A DNA stretch of 64,000 nt from JACVRW01 sp963739095 (GCA_963739095.1 CAVTZF010000028.1:62001-126000), one strand, 5' to 3'; shown: positions 15,532-24,321, numbered from the stretch's first letter. Numbers and translations: made by a program. The notes: a model not told the origin generated them from the letters alone.

Positions 15532-16770
15532 AGTGTCGAGCCTACCCGCGCCTTGCCGTCCGGGAGCGGCGTGCGCTCTGGGTCGCGCACGCCCGGGATG
15601 AACAGGAAGCCGAACGTGAAGAGACCGAGGATCCCCGCTCCCGCGAGCGTCTCGCGAGCGCCGAAGGTGTCGGCGAGCGGGCCCGTGAGCGCGAACGACA
15701 AGGGCGTCAGGCCGATCGAGATGAACCAGTCGAGGCTCGACACCCTGCCGAGCATCTCACCGGGCACAAGCGTGTACATCAGCATGCTCCAGGTCAGCAG
15801 ACCCGCCGTCCCCAGACCGAACGAGAAGAAGGCCAGCACGCACATCTGCCAGGAGGCGCCCGCGAGCGCAAGGCCGATGTCCATGACCACCCCGACCGTC
15901 CACGCGGACCACATGAATGTCACGTGCCGGCGCGGCAGGCCGGTGATGCTGAGCAAGACGGCGGCGGCGATCGAGCCGAGCCCACCCACCGCGAGCACGG
16001 TCCCGAAGGTGGCAGCGTCACCCCCGAGGTCGTTCTTGATGATGTACGGCAGCAGCACCTCCATCGGCCCGTAGGTCACGAGCAGGAAGAGGGCGGCGCC
16101 GGTCAAGCGTCGCCCACAACCACGCATGCGCGCGGACGTACGCGATGCCCTCCAGCAGGTCACGGCGAATGCCTCCGGTCTCCTCGCGCGGCGGCGGCTG
16201 GGGCGACATCAGGCTCACCGCGACTGCGGAGACACCGAACGTCGCCGCGTCGATCACGAACGCCTCGCCGACGCCGAACACCGCAATCAGAAAGCCTCCC
16301 AGCGCCGGTCCCGCGAAGCGCAGCCCGAGCGGCTCCATCAGCTCGCGCACCGCGTTTGCCTGCAGGAGCTCGTCGCGCGGCACGACGTCGGGGACGATCG
16401 CGGAGAAGGCGGGTTGGAACAGCGCCTGTCCGATCCCGTACACGACCACGAGCGCGATCACCTGCCAGAGCTGCGCCGTCTCCGCCAGCGCGAGAGCGGC
16501 GATCGTCCCGATCGCTGCGAGACGCAGAAGATCGGCGGTGATCATCAGGCGGCGCCGCTCGAAGCGGTCGCTCAGCACCCCCGAGATCAGCAGCGAGGCG
16601 ACCATCGGCAGCGTCCACGCGAGCCCCACCAACCCGAGCGCCGTCGGCTCGTTGGAGATGTCGAGCACGAGCCACGCGATCGCCACCAGGTAGATGCCGT
16701 CGCCGACCAGCGAAACGGCCTGGCCGAGCCAGAGCAGCCCGAAGTCGCGGTGGCGCAGGACGCGGAGCAT
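15528..16770 (-). pseudogene. MFS transporter, frameshifted
   Basis: Two overlapping frames together encode one major-facilitator protein of about 410 residues. The N-terminal part (from 16770) begins LRVLRHRDFGLLWLGQ and carries RFERRRLM, an MFS loop motif, with six helices. The frame breaks near 16100-16115 after AYVRAHAWLWATL, and the remaining six helices (LTGAALFLLVTYGPMEVL onward) continue one frame away to 15528. A single indel explains the break. It resembles MFS drug or enterobactin-exporter-like proteins. It is either a recent pseudogene or a sequencing error; there are no other lesions. Confidence 0.75.
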
Positions 16771-16818
16771 GACCCCGGGCAGGTTGTCACGGCCGGGGCT
16801 GAGGACCGGCCGGGTACG

Positions 16819-17421
16819 TCAGCGAACGCTGGTGGTGATCCTCACAACCGACTTCTTGCCGAAGTCGTCGGTGAAGGTGGCCTTTCCTGTGTACTTGCCC
16901 GGCTTCATGTTGCTGAACGGAATCGAGTACTTGCCGGCGCTCAGCCGCTTCCGCGTCGCCGAGCGCTTGCCGGCGCCGGACAGCTTGATGGACACCTTGG
17001 CGGCCTCGACGAGGGTGAACTTGTAGGTCACCGTGCTGCCGCGCCGGGTCTGCGAGAACTTGGACTGCGACTTCCGGTAACGGTCGGTGCCGACCGTGAC
17101 CGTGCCGTTCATGAAGCTCTGATGCGGCAGGCAGATGTAAGTGAAGCGGCCGGGCTTGGTGAAGGTGTGCTCGAAGCTGGTGCCGCCGTCGTTCGTCTCC
17201 GGACCGGAGTTCCAGCGCTCGGCCTGGCCGGCATTGCTGGTCGTCGTATGCCCGGCGACCGCGAAGTTCCAGGTCACCTTGTCGCCCGGGTCGACCTGCA
17301 CGTTCTTCGCCTGAAAGGCGAAATCGACGACGTTCACGGACGTGTCCGCGGCCATCGCGGGGGCCGCGAGAACGAGCGGGCTCAGCACTGCAAGCGGTAT
17401 CAGGAGGCGCCTGGGTCGCAT
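16819..17421 (-). CDS. secreted cupredoxin-domain protein
   Basis: A 200-residue exported protein. The signal peptide ends in APAMAA near residue 25. The first domain is plastocyanin-like with copper ligands His in VAGHTTTSN and Cys, His, Met in YICLPHQSFM (Cys-x2-His-x3-Met). The second half (about 115-200) is a Lys/Arg/Ser-rich beta-domain (KSQSKFSQTRRGSTVTY, KPGKYTGKATFTDDF) that may bind cell wall or polysaccharide. It probably works as an exported electron carrier or copper binder. The ATG has TATGCT 8 bases before it. Confidence 0.8.
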   Translation of the reverse strand: MRPRRLLIPLAVLSPLVLAAPAMAADTSVNVVDFAFQAKNVQVDPGDKVTWNFAVAGHTTTSNAGQAERWNSGPETNDGGTSFEHTFTKPGRFTYICLPHQSFMNGTVTVGTDRYRKSQSKFSQTRRGSTVTYKFTLVEAAKVSIKLSGAGKRSATRKRLSAGKYSIPFSNMKPGKYTGKATFTDDFGKKSVVRITTSVR

Positions 17422-17429
17422 GGCTCGGC

Positions 17430-17435
17430 AGCATA
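17430..17435 (-). promoter_or_regulatory. -10 element of the cupredoxin gene
   Basis: On the minus strand TATGCT lies 8 bases before ATG at 17421. It diverges from the phosphotransferase promoter within a 60 bp region. Confidence 0.5.
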
Positions 17436-17465
17436 GACACGCGATGAGGCCGTTTGATGCGGGTT

Positions 17466-17471
17466 TAGGAT
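17466..17471 (+). promoter_or_regulatory. -10 element of the phosphotransferase gene
   Basis: TAGGAT, then 10 bases, then ATG at 17482; preceded by TT as at trpB2. Confidence 0.45.
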
Positions 17472-17481
17472 CCTGGCGCTA

Positions 17482-18552
17482 ATGAGGTCATTGGACGTCG
17501 TGGACACCGCGCGCGAGGCGGCCGAGCTCGAGCTGCCGCCGCTCCTGGTGCGCGAGCCGCTCGAGGCCTTCCTCGACGCCGAGGGGATCGGCGAGGGCCG
17601 GATCGAGGTCGAGCCGATCGGCGAGGGCCACTCCAACGTGACGTTCCTCGTCGAGCGCGGTGACGTGCGTGTGGTGCTGCGGCGCCCGCCGCGTCCCCCG
17701 CTCCCGCCGTCGGCCCACGACGTGCTGCGCGAGGCGCGCCTGCTGAGCGCGCTCGAGGGTACGCCGGTGAGGATCCCGAAGGTGCTCGCCACCTGCGCAG
17801 ACGAGTCGGTGCTGGGCGTCCCCTTCTACGTGATGGAGGAGATGCACGGCGCCGTCATCACGACCGACTTGCCGGAGCCGCTCGACAACCCGACCGAGCG
17901 CCGGCGTATCTGCGAGGAGCTCGTCGACCGGCTCGTCGAGGTGCACGAGGTCGACTGGCGTGCCTGCGGGCTCGAGGGCTACGGCAAGCCGACCGGTTAC
18001 CTCGAGCGACAGCTGCGCCGCTTCACCGGCCTGTGGGAGCACAACAAGACACGTGAGCTGCCGGTGGTCGAGGAGGTAGGGCGCTGGCTCGGCGAGAACC
18101 TGCCCGCGTCGCCCGCCTCGACGATCGTGCACGGGGACTACCGGCTGGGCAACGTCATGGTCGCCGGCGAGGCCCCTGCGCGGATGGTCGCGATCTTCGA
18201 CTGGGAGCTTTCGACAATCGGCGACCCGCTCGCCGACGTCGGCTACCTGACCGTCACCTGGGCGCAGGCCGACGACCCGGACGACACCTCCTTCGGCCGG
18301 CTGTCGGCCGCCACCAGGCGCGAGGGCTTCATGACGCGCGACGAGCTGATCGGGCGCTACGAGGAGCGCAGCGGGCGCCCGATGGCGTCCGTCAACTGGT
18401 ACCAGGCGCTGGCGCTGTGGAAGGCCGCCGTGTTCATGGAGGGGAATTTCAAGCGCTTCTCGATGGGGAGCACCGATGACGCCTACCTGGCGGCATTCGA
18501 CCACGGGGTGCCCGCGCTCGCGGAGAAGGCACGCGAGATCGCGCTGCGCTAG
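17482..18552 (+). CDS. aminoglycoside phosphotransferase-fold (ACAD10-like) kinase
   Basis: A 356-residue kinase-like protein. It has an N-lobe with GEGHSNVTFLV as the nucleotide loop near residue 48, the catalytic loop IVHGDYRLGNVM near 215 (Asp as base, Asn as metal ligand), and the second metal Asp in IFDWELSTIGDP. The pattern matches the APH branch related to the kinase domain of ACAD10, and not to resistance enzymes. The substrate is probably a small hydroxyl compound such as a hydroxyacyl derivative. Its end overlaps a convergent coiled-coil gene by 4 bases. Confidence 0.88.
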   Translation: MRSLDVVDTAREAAELELPPLLVREPLEAFLDAEGIGEGRIEVEPIGEGHSNVTFLVERGDVRVVLRRPPRPPLPPSAHDVLREARLLSALEGTPVRIPKVLATCADESVLGVPFYVMEEMHGAVITTDLPEPLDNPTERRRICEELVDRLVEVHEVDWRACGLEGYGKPTGYLERQLRRFTGLWEHNKTRELPVVEEVGRWLGENLPASPASTIVHGDYRLGNVMVAGEAPARMVAIFDWELSTIGDPLADVGYLTVTWAQADDPDDTSFGRLSAATRREGFMTRDELIGRYEERSGRPMASVNWYQALALWKAAVFMEGNFKRFSMGSTDDAYLAAFDHGVPALAEKAREIALR

Positions 18553-18887
18553 ATCCCGGGCAGCTTCTTGAGCAGGTTCTGCAGGCCGAGGATCGACTCG
18601 TTGACCTGTGCCAGCGCACGCTCGAGGTTCTCCGCTGTCTCGTCGAGATCGGTGACCTCGGTATGCAATGGCTGTAGCCACTCCCGCAGGGCGTTGATGT
18701 CTGCGCGCAAGGTGTGGATGTTCTCGGAGAGCTCGTCTTCCGACTTGGAAAGGCCGCGCGCGGCCTCGATCAGCTCTGGCACGCCGCCCTGATGGGAGTT
18801 CAGGCGGCCGATCCCGTCCGCGAGGCGGTTGATGTCGTCGAGAGCCCGGACGAGCAGCCTGGGCGGTACTGAGAGTGCATCGAACAT
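18549..18887 (-). CDS. coiled-coil hypothetical protein
   Basis: A 112-residue soluble protein, mostly heptad-like helix from about residue 45 to 105 (LSKSEDELSENIHTLRADI, then LDETAENLERALAQVN). No catalytic motif or family is recognised. It might act as a small structural or chemotaxis-like helical bundle. The ATG at 18887 shares the four bases CATG (18885-18888) with the ATG of the divergent HAD gene. An upstream in-frame start would lie inside that gene. Confidence 0.55.
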   Translation of the reverse strand: MFDALSVPPRLLVRALDDINRLADGIGRLNSHQGGVPELIEAARGLSKSEDELSENIHTLRADINALREWLQPLHTEVTDLDETAENLERALAQVNESILGLQNLLKKLPGI

Positions 18888-19584
18888 GGGTGTCCGGAGT
18901 CTGCCAGGCTCCCAGCCTGTGCTGCTCGTGCTCTGGGACGTCGACGGGACGCTGGTCCACACCGGCGGTCAGGGCCGCTACGCCTTCGAGGAGGCGTACG
19001 AGGTAGTGGTCGGCAGGCCGTTCGTACAGTCGGTGCCCTACGCGGGGCGTACCGACAAGCAGATCGCGCTGTCGATGCTCGAGGGCGAGCACGATCGCCT
19101 GCCGCGCGTGCTCGAGGAGCTCGAGCTGGCTCTCGAGGGGCGTCGCGCTCAGGTCGCGGCCGAGGGCGGGGCCTACCCGGGCGTGCCGGAGACGCTGGCG
19201 GCGCTGCACGAGCGCGACGACGTCATCAACTCGCTGCTGACAGGCAACATCGCTGCCAATGCCGCCCTGAAGGTGAGCGCCTTCGGGCTCGACCGCTGGC
19301 TCGACATCGAGGTCGGCGCCTACGGCTCCGATCCCCACGAGGAGCGCTACGAGCTGGTGGCGATCGCACGCGAGCGGGCGGCGACCAAGTACGGCGAGCC
19401 GACGGGCGCGGTGCTCGTCGGCGACACGCCACTCGACGTGCGCGCAGCGCGCGAGGCCGGCGCCCGCGCGGTGGCGGTGGCCACCGGCTTCTCGGACCTC
19501 GACGAGCTGCGCGCCTCCGAGCCCGACGCCGTGCTCGAGGACCTGAGCGACACCGCCGCGGCGGTGCGCGCTATCTGCGGCTGA
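18886..19584 (+). CDS. HAD-superfamily hydrolase (phosphoglycolate-phosphatase-like)
   Basis: A 232-residue haloacid-dehalogenase-fold phosphatase. Motif I is WDVDGTLVHTG near residue 18, with nucleophile and acid Asp residues. Motif II is SLLTGN, and motif III/IV is AVLVGDTPLDVRAA. The inserted cap between residues 30 and 95 is of the helical C1 type. The substrate is unknown. ATG at 18886 was chosen, but GTG codons at 18919 and 18928 just before motif I are possible, and would free the divergent gene's start. Confidence 0.82.
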   Translation: MGVRSLPGSQPVLLVLWDVDGTLVHTGGQGRYAFEEAYEVVVGRPFVQSVPYAGRTDKQIALSMLEGEHDRLPRVLEELELALEGRRAQVAAEGGAYPGVPETLAALHERDDVINSLLTGNIAANAALKVSAFGLDRWLDIEVGAYGSDPHEERYELVAIARERAATKYGEPTGAVLVGDTPLDVRAAREAGARAVAVATGFSDLDELRASEPDAVLEDLSDTAAAVRAICG

Positions 19585-19629
19585 TCAGGACTTCCGCCGG
19601 AGCGTGACGCGCGACCGGTGGTCGGGCGA

Positions 19630-20145
19630 TCACGCGTTCTTCCACTTGACCGAGCAGCCCTTGGGGGGCGTCTCGGGACGCGCCGGCTCCTCGCCCCCGA
19701 TCAGCGCGTCGAGCGCCTCGCGCAGCCAGGCCGCGTTAAGGGCCGGGTCGTTGTGGTCCGCGTCGGGCGCGCCCCGGTAGCGCAGCCGGCCCTCGCCGTC
19801 GATCACGAAGATGTCGGGGGTCGTCTGCGCGCCGTAGGCGCGCGCCACGTCCTGCGACTCGTCGCGCAGGTACGGCATCGTCCACTCCTCCTGCGCGACG
19901 CGCTGCTGCATCGCCTCGAGCGAGTCGCCCGGGTAGCGCTCGGAGTCGTTCGGGTTGATCGCGAGGAAGCGGACGCCGGGGTAGTCGCGCGCCGCCTGCG
20001 TGAGCCGGTCGTGCCACGCGAGCGCGTAGGGGCAGTGGTTGCAGGTGAAGACGACGGCGGTGATGCCGTCGTCGGCGGGCGAATGGTCGACGCCGTCCGT
20101 GTCCGGCAGCGTGAAGCCGGGGGCGCTGTCTCCAATGGCGATCAT
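19630..20145 (-). CDS. thioredoxin-fold peroxiredoxin-like protein
   Basis: A 171-residue AhpC/TSA-like thioredoxin-fold protein, last gene of a four-gene operon. The N-terminus IGDSAPGFTLPDTDG is the usual peroxiredoxin start. The active site reads FTCNHCPYA, a Cys-x2-Cys pair at the position of the redox centre. TPDIFVIDGEGRLRY carries the cis-Pro region. The short C-terminal tail holds one more Cys (PKGCSVKW). Start and stop-overlap with the upstream gene are ATGA. It may reduce disulfides or peroxides; partner unknown. Confidence 0.85.
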   Translation of the reverse strand: MIAIGDSAPGFTLPDTDGVDHSPADDGITAVVFTCNHCPYALAWHDRLTQAARDYPGVRFLAINPNDSERYPGDSLEAMQQRVAQEEWTMPYLRDESQDVARAYGAQTTPDIFVIDGEGRLRYRGAPDADHNDPALNAAWLREALDALIGGEEPARPETPPKGCSVKWKNA

Positions 20146-20474
20146 GTGTCCTCCTTGGCGCGCCGCACCGCGGCGCGCACGTCCTCTGGATCGGGTGTCG
20201 GCGAGACGCGGCCGTCGCGCAGCCTGTAGATCCGGCAGGTGAGCGTGAACGGCTCGCCGTCGCCGGGCGGCATGATGTCCTCGCCTCCGATGCGGATGGT
20301 CGGTGAGCCGGGGAAGCGCTCGCTCGCGGCCTGTTCGTGGCTCTCGATCTCGACGAGCTCGACCGGTGCGCTCAGGCCCTCCTCGGCGAGGATTCGGTTC
20401 AGGTCGGCGAGCGCATCGTCGTAGGAGGGACAGCCGTCCCACCAGAGCAGCTCGACGACCGGAGCCGCGCTCAC
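20142..20474 (-). CDS. thioredoxin-like small protein
   Basis: A 110-residue protein with the thioredoxin-like opening VELLWWDGCPSYDDA. Only one Cys is at the usual redox site (CPSY), with another at LTCRIYR. The conserved segment FPGSPTIRIGGEDIMPP looks like the cis-Pro loop. It resembles small actinobacterial thioredoxin-fold proteins of unknown role. It overlaps both neighbours by 4 bases (cyclophilin upstream, peroxiredoxin-like downstream), so translation is coupled. Confidence 0.75.
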   Translation of the reverse strand: MSAAPVVELLWWDGCPSYDDALADLNRILAEEGLSAPVELVEIESHEQAASERFPGSPTIRIGGEDIMPPGDGEPFTLTCRIYRLRDGRVSPTPDPEDVRAAVRRAKEDT

Positions 20475-20935
20475 TCTGAGCCCGGTACCTCCACGCGCTC
20501 GATGCGTGCGTCCTCGACCGGGCGGTCGCCGGCGCCGGTCTCGAGGCCCTCGATCGCGTCGACGGCCTCCATGCCCGAGGCGACGCGGCCGAACACCGTG
20601 TGCTTGCCGTCGAGCCAGGGGGCGGCGTCCGTGGTGACGATGAAGAACTGGCTGCCGTTCGTGTCAGGGCCGCGGTTGGCCATGGCGAGCGCGCCGCGCA
20701 CGATCTTGTTGTCGTTGATCTCGTCCTCGAACTCGTAGCCCGGGCCACCGGTGCCGGTGCCGTGCGGGCAGCCGCCCTGGATCATGAAGTCCTTGATCAC
20801 GCGGTGGAAGACCAGCCCGTCGTAGTAGCCGTCGCCTGACAGCTTCACGAAGTTCTCGACCGTCTTCGGCGCGTCCTCGTCGAACAACTCGAGCTCGATC
20901 GGCCCGTGGTTCGTGTGCATCGTCGCCGTGCTCAT
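20471..20935 (-). CDS. cyclophilin-type peptidyl-prolyl cis-trans isomerase
   Basis: A 154-residue cytoplasmic cyclophilin that speeds proline isomerisation in folding proteins. Active-site residues are visible in FHRVIKDFMIQGGCPHGTGTGGPGY (Arg of FHR, then Phe, Met and Gln), and in ALAMANRGPDTNGSQFFIV. No signal peptide or transmembrane segment. It starts within the helicase stop (ATGA overlap), placing it second in the operon. Confidence 0.95.
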   Translation of the reverse strand: MSTATMHTNHGPIELELFDEDAPKTVENFVKLSGDGYYDGLVFHRVIKDFMIQGGCPHGTGTGGPGYEFEDEINDNKIVRGALAMANRGPDTNGSQFFIVTTDAAPWLDGKHTVFGRVASGMEAVDAIEGLETGAGDRPVEDARIERVEVPGSE

Positions 20936-22368
20936 TTCCTGTCCGTCACCTCCACCGGGAGCTCAGTGCCCCGGACTCGCTGTCCGCTGACCTTGACCGC
21001 AACCTCCTCGGCGCGCGCCGCCGGAACCTCGACGAAGCTGAAGCGCTCCAGCACGCGCACGTTGCGCACGTCGGCGTTCTCGAGATGCGTGTTGTCGACG
21101 ACCGCGCCCACGATGTCCGCCGGCTCGATCCCGGCCTGGCGCCCCGCGCCGACGATCAGCTTCGCGTACGGGACCCCGTCGCGGCTGTGCGGCTTCGTGT
21201 GCCGCGGACGACGCGCCTGGGGGCGCTCGCGCGGCTCCCGTCGCGGCTTTCTCGGCCCGCCGTTGCCGGCCTGCCACTGCTCGATCTCCGTCTTGGCGTG
21301 CCGTTCGATGGCGTCGATCTCGCGCCGCTGCTTCGGCGTGACCAGCGTGATCGCGCGCCCCGACTCGCCCGCGCGGCCGGTGCGGCCGATGCGGTGCACG
21401 TAGACGTCCGGCGAGTTCGGCACGTCGTAGTTCACGACGTGGCTGACGCCCGTGATGTCGAGCCCTCGTGCGGCCACGTCGGTGGCGATCAGCAGCCGCT
21501 CGCGACCGCCCTTGAAGGCGATCATCACGCCGTCGCGCTGGCCCTGCGTCATGTCGCCGTGCAGCGCCTTGACGCGGACTCCGGCGTCGCCGAGACGGCG
21601 CGCGAGCCGATCGACCCCGATCTTCGTGCGCACGAAGACGATCGCCTGCTCCGGGCGCTCCTCCTTGAGGACGTTGACGAGCGCCTCGGGCTTCTCGCGG
21701 TCCGGCACCTCGACGTAGAACTGGTCGACCGTGTCGATCGTCAGGGTGGCCGCCCGGACCTCGATCTCCTCGGGGTCATGCATGAACGTGTCGGCGAGGC
21801 GCCGGATCTCGGGCGGCACGGTCGCGCTGAAGAGCGCGGTCTGGCGGCCCATCGGGCAGCGCTTCAGGATCTCCTCGACGTCCTCCAGAAAGCCGAGGTC
21901 GAGCATCTCGTCGGCCTCGTCGAGCACGACGTAGCGGGCCTGATCGAGAAACAGGTGATGGCGCCCGATCATGTCCATCACGCGCCCGACCGTGCCGACC
22001 ACGATCTGCGCGTCCTTGAGCCGTGCCGCCTGGTCGCGGATCGGCGCGCCGCCGAAGACGGCCACGACCTGGATACCGCGCTTGGCCCCGTAGGCCCGCA
22101 GCGCCTGGGTCACCTGGATACAGAGCTCGCGCGTCGGCGTCAGGACGAGCGCCTGGACGTCCGGGTCGTCCGGGTCCGCGTACTCGATCATCGGCAGGCC
22201 GAACGCCGCTGTCTTGCCCGTGCCGGTCTGCGCCTGGCCGATCACGTCACGCCCCTGCCGCAGCAGCGGAATCGTCTGCTCCTGGATGGGGGTCGGGCGC
22301 TCGTAGCCCAGGTGGGCGAGCGTCTCGAGCGTGGACTCGGACAGGCCGAGGTCGGCGAACGTCGTCAT
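20932..22368 (-). CDS. DEAD-box ATP-dependent RNA helicase (DeaD/CshA type)
   Basis: A 478-residue helicase, first gene of the operon. Motifs in order: the Q motif (GYERPTPIQEQTIP), motif I AQTGTGKT, Ia PTRELCIQ, II DEAD, III SAT, V ATDVAARGLD and VI HRIGRTGR. Behind the core lies an Arg/Lys/Pro-rich linker and a C-terminal DbpA-like RNA-binding domain (about 405-475). It unwinds structured RNA in ribosome assembly or mRNA decay. The ATG at 22368 has TAGTCT 10 bases upstream; a longer reading from 22419 adds only Pro/Gly-rich sequence. Confidence 0.95.
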   Translation of the reverse strand: MTTFADLGLSESTLETLAHLGYERPTPIQEQTIPLLRQGRDVIGQAQTGTGKTAAFGLPMIEYADPDDPDVQALVLTPTRELCIQVTQALRAYGAKRGIQVVAVFGGAPIRDQAARLKDAQIVVGTVGRVMDMIGRHHLFLDQARYVVLDEADEMLDLGFLEDVEEILKRCPMGRQTALFSATVPPEIRRLADTFMHDPEEIEVRAATLTIDTVDQFYVEVPDREKPEALVNVLKEERPEQAIVFVRTKIGVDRLARRLGDAGVRVKALHGDMTQGQRDGVMIAFKGGRERLLIATDVAARGLDITGVSHVVNYDVPNSPDVYVHRIGRTGRAGESGRAITLVTPKQRREIDAIERHAKTEIEQWQAGNGGPRKPRREPRERPQARRPRHTKPHSRDGVPYAKLIVGAGRQAGIEPADIVGAVVDNTHLENADVRNVRVLERFSFVEVPAARAEEVAVKVSGQRVRGTELPVEVTDRK

Positions 22369-22378
22369 GCGGCGAATG

Positions 22379-22384
22379 AGACTA
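22379..22384 (-). promoter_or_regulatory. -10 element of the helicase-cyclophilin-thioredoxin operon
   Basis: On the minus strand TAGTCT lies 10 bases before ATG at 22368. Confidence 0.45.
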
Positions 22385-22444
22385 CTCGGCCCGGGCGGGC
22401 GGCCACCGGGGCGAATCAAGCCAGCTTGCTGACTTAGGCACCGT

Positions 22445-23403
22445 ATGGGTGCTCAGGACAGGAACGTGACGCGATTGGTGGGTCGAATCGCGTCCAGGGC
22501 ACATGGAGTCGTCACGACGGACGAGCTTCGCGACGCCGGTGTGTCGCGGCGGGAGGTCGCACGGCGGCTGCAGTCGGGGCTCTTGTTGACTGAGTTCCGG
22601 GGGGTGTACCGCGTTGGGCACCGCGCGCCAAGCCTGGAGGCGCGCTACATGGCAGCGGTGAAAGCAGCTGGGGAAGGCGGGGTGCTGAGCGGTCTCGCGG
22701 CGGCCTGGGCGTGGGGGCTGATCCGAACGGGGCCGCCGCTGCCGGAGGTGACGTGCCCTACCGAGAGGCGGATCAAGGGAATCCGCACCCGCCGCTCCCG
22801 CCGGCTGGACCCGCGCGAAACGACCGTCTGGAAGCGGATTCCGATAACGACCGTGCCCCGCACGCTCGTCGACCTCCCCTCACTGCTGTCGTTCGACGAC
22901 CTCGCGCTGAGCAATCCACGAAGCCGATGTTCGCCACGGGACCGGCCCGGACCACATCGAGGCCGTGCTGCGGCGTTATCCGAACGCCAAGGGGGCCGCA
23001 CGCCCTGCGCGCGATCGCGAGCGGCGACCTGCCGACACTGCTCAGCGAACTGGAGAGGCGGTTCCTGGCGCTGCTCATGAGAACGGTCTGCAGCTCCCCG
23101 ACATCAACCGCAAGAAGCGGCGCTCACTACGTCGACTGCCGCTGGCCGCAGCACCGACTCACCGTTGAGCTGGACTCGTACCGCTTCCACCGCTCCCGCC
23201 ACGCCTGGGAGCAGGATCGTGAGCGGGAGCGCGCCGCCCGCGCCCGCGGCGACGAGTTCCGGCGCTACACCTGGCGCGACGTGGTCGAGGAGCCGGCGCC
23301 GACCGTCGCTGAGCTGCGGGTGCTGCTAGCGCGACGGATCGAGCAACAGCTTGCCGGTGGTGCGCCGCCCCTGCATGTCCTCGTGCGCCCGCCCTACGTC
23401 TGA
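22445..23403 (+). pseudogene. AbiEi-like/DUF559 protein, multiply frameshifted
   Basis: Pieces of one protein of about 315 residues are spread over two to three frames. The N-terminal winged-helix part (HGVVTTDELRDAGVSRREVARRL, GVYRVGHRAPS) matches the antitoxin domain of AbiEi-family proteins. The C-terminal part (LTVELDSYRFHRSRHAWEQDRERE, YTWRDV) looks like a Vsr/DUF559 nuclease-like fold. Frame changes lie near 22915, 23000, 23078 and 23118. At least four shifts in under 1 kb point to decay. The last codons overlap the convergent oxidoreductase gene. No partner toxin gene is adjacent. Confidence 0.7.
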
Positions 23404-24276
23404 GAGCGGGTAGGTGTTGCCCACCCGGGGCTTGAGCTCGCCGCGGGCCGTCCGTTCGAACAGGTCGGCCAGCGGCTCCTCCATCATGTCGCGGCGGCCG
23501 AGGCAGTGCATGAGCCAGAAGCCGACCACGGCGCGGCTCTTTCGCATCAGTCGTCCCGTCTCCACGGTGTTCTGCTCCCGCCCCGCGATCCCGTAGGCGA
23601 CTATCCGCCCGAACGGTGCCAGCGCATCGGCGCACTCGGAGAACACCCGCCCGCCGGACATCTCGAGCACGACATCCACCTGGTTGCCGTCGTTCGCCGA
23701 GATCAGGGCGCCTTTCAGGTCCTCCACGGCCGGATCGACAGCCGCATCCGCCCCGAGCGACAAGCACAGCTCCCGCTTCTCCTCCGTCGAGGCGGTGGCG
23801 ATCACCCGCCCCGCCCCGAACGGCTTCGCGAGCTGCAGCGCCAGCGACCCCACGCCGCCGGCGCCGGACACCACGACGACCGACTCCCCGGGGGCGAGCT
23901 TCGCGGAGGTGCGGAACAGGTGCCAGGCGGTCAGCCCCTGGATCAAGAGCGCCAGCGCCGCCCCCTCGTCCACCCCGTCCGGAATCGGGAACACCGTCGC
24001 CTCGTGCGCCACGGCGTACTCCGCGTACCCGCCGCTCGGCACCAGCGCAACCACGCGCCGGCCATCCGGGGTCGTGCCCGCCACCTCGCCGCCAAGCACG
24101 AGCGGCACCTCGTAGCGCGCCAGGTACGTGTTCTCGCGCTGGTGGGTGTCCGCGAAGTTCATGCCGGCCCGCGAGACCTCGATCAGCACCTCGCCGTCAC
24201 CCGGCTCGGGCTTCGGGAGGTCCACCACCTGGAGGACCTCGGGCCCACCGAACTCCTCTATCTGAACCGCGCGCAT
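23326..24276 (-). CDS. NADPH:quinone oxidoreductase-like zinc-less MDR enzyme
   Basis: A 316-residue medium-chain dehydrogenase/reductase of the quinone oxidoreductase branch. The N-terminal GroES-like half has AGMNFADTHQREN; the cofactor motif is SGAGGVGSLALQLA near residue 135. No structural or catalytic zinc Cys cluster is present, consistent with QOR rather than alcohol dehydrogenase. It reduces quinones or enones with NADPH. The ATG has TAGGCT 6 bases upstream. Its 3' end overlaps the decayed AbiEi-like gene. Confidence 0.88.
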   Translation of the reverse strand: MRAVQIEEFGGPEVLQVVDLPKPEPGDGEVLIEVSRAGMNFADTHQRENTYLARYEVPLVLGGEVAGTTPDGRRVVALVPSGGYAEYAVAHEATVFPIPDGVDEGAALALLIQGLTAWHLFRTSAKLAPGESVVVVSGAGGVGSLALQLAKPFGAGRVIATASTEEKRELCLSLGADAAVDPAVEDLKGALISANDGNQVDVVLEMSGGRVFSECADALAPFGRIVAYGIAGREQNTVETGRLMRKSRAVVGFWLMHCLGRRDMMEEPLADLFERTARGELKPRVGNTYPLSDVGRAHEDMQGRRTTGKLLLDPSR

Positions 24277-24282
24277 CGGCGC

Positions 24283-24288
24283 AGCCTA
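24283..24288 (-). promoter_or_regulatory. -10 element of the quinone oxidoreductase gene
   Basis: On the minus strand TAGGCT lies 6 bases before ATG at 24276. Confidence 0.55.
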
Positions 24289-24305
24289 TTGCCGCGGGCG
24301 TCCAC

Positions 24306-24311
24306 TAGCCT
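24306..24311 (+). promoter_or_regulatory. -10 element of the PfkB kinase gene
   Basis: TAGCCT, then 10 bases, then ATG at 24322. The 45 bp intergenic region holds both divergent promoters. Confidence 0.5.
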
Positions 24312-24321
24312 CTCCCGCCGC

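Noticed and set aside
14143..16074. Plus-strand frame (643 codons) over the secreted protein and MFS gene
   Set aside because: Runs antisense across two real genes and changes composition at their boundary.
16095..16120. Programmed frameshift in the MFS gene
   Set aside because: There is no slippery heptamer or stimulating hairpin, and MFS transporters are not known to use frameshifting.
17488..19338. Minus-strand frame (616 codons) opposite the phosphotransferase and HAD genes
   Set aside because: Antisense shadow spanning three real genes.
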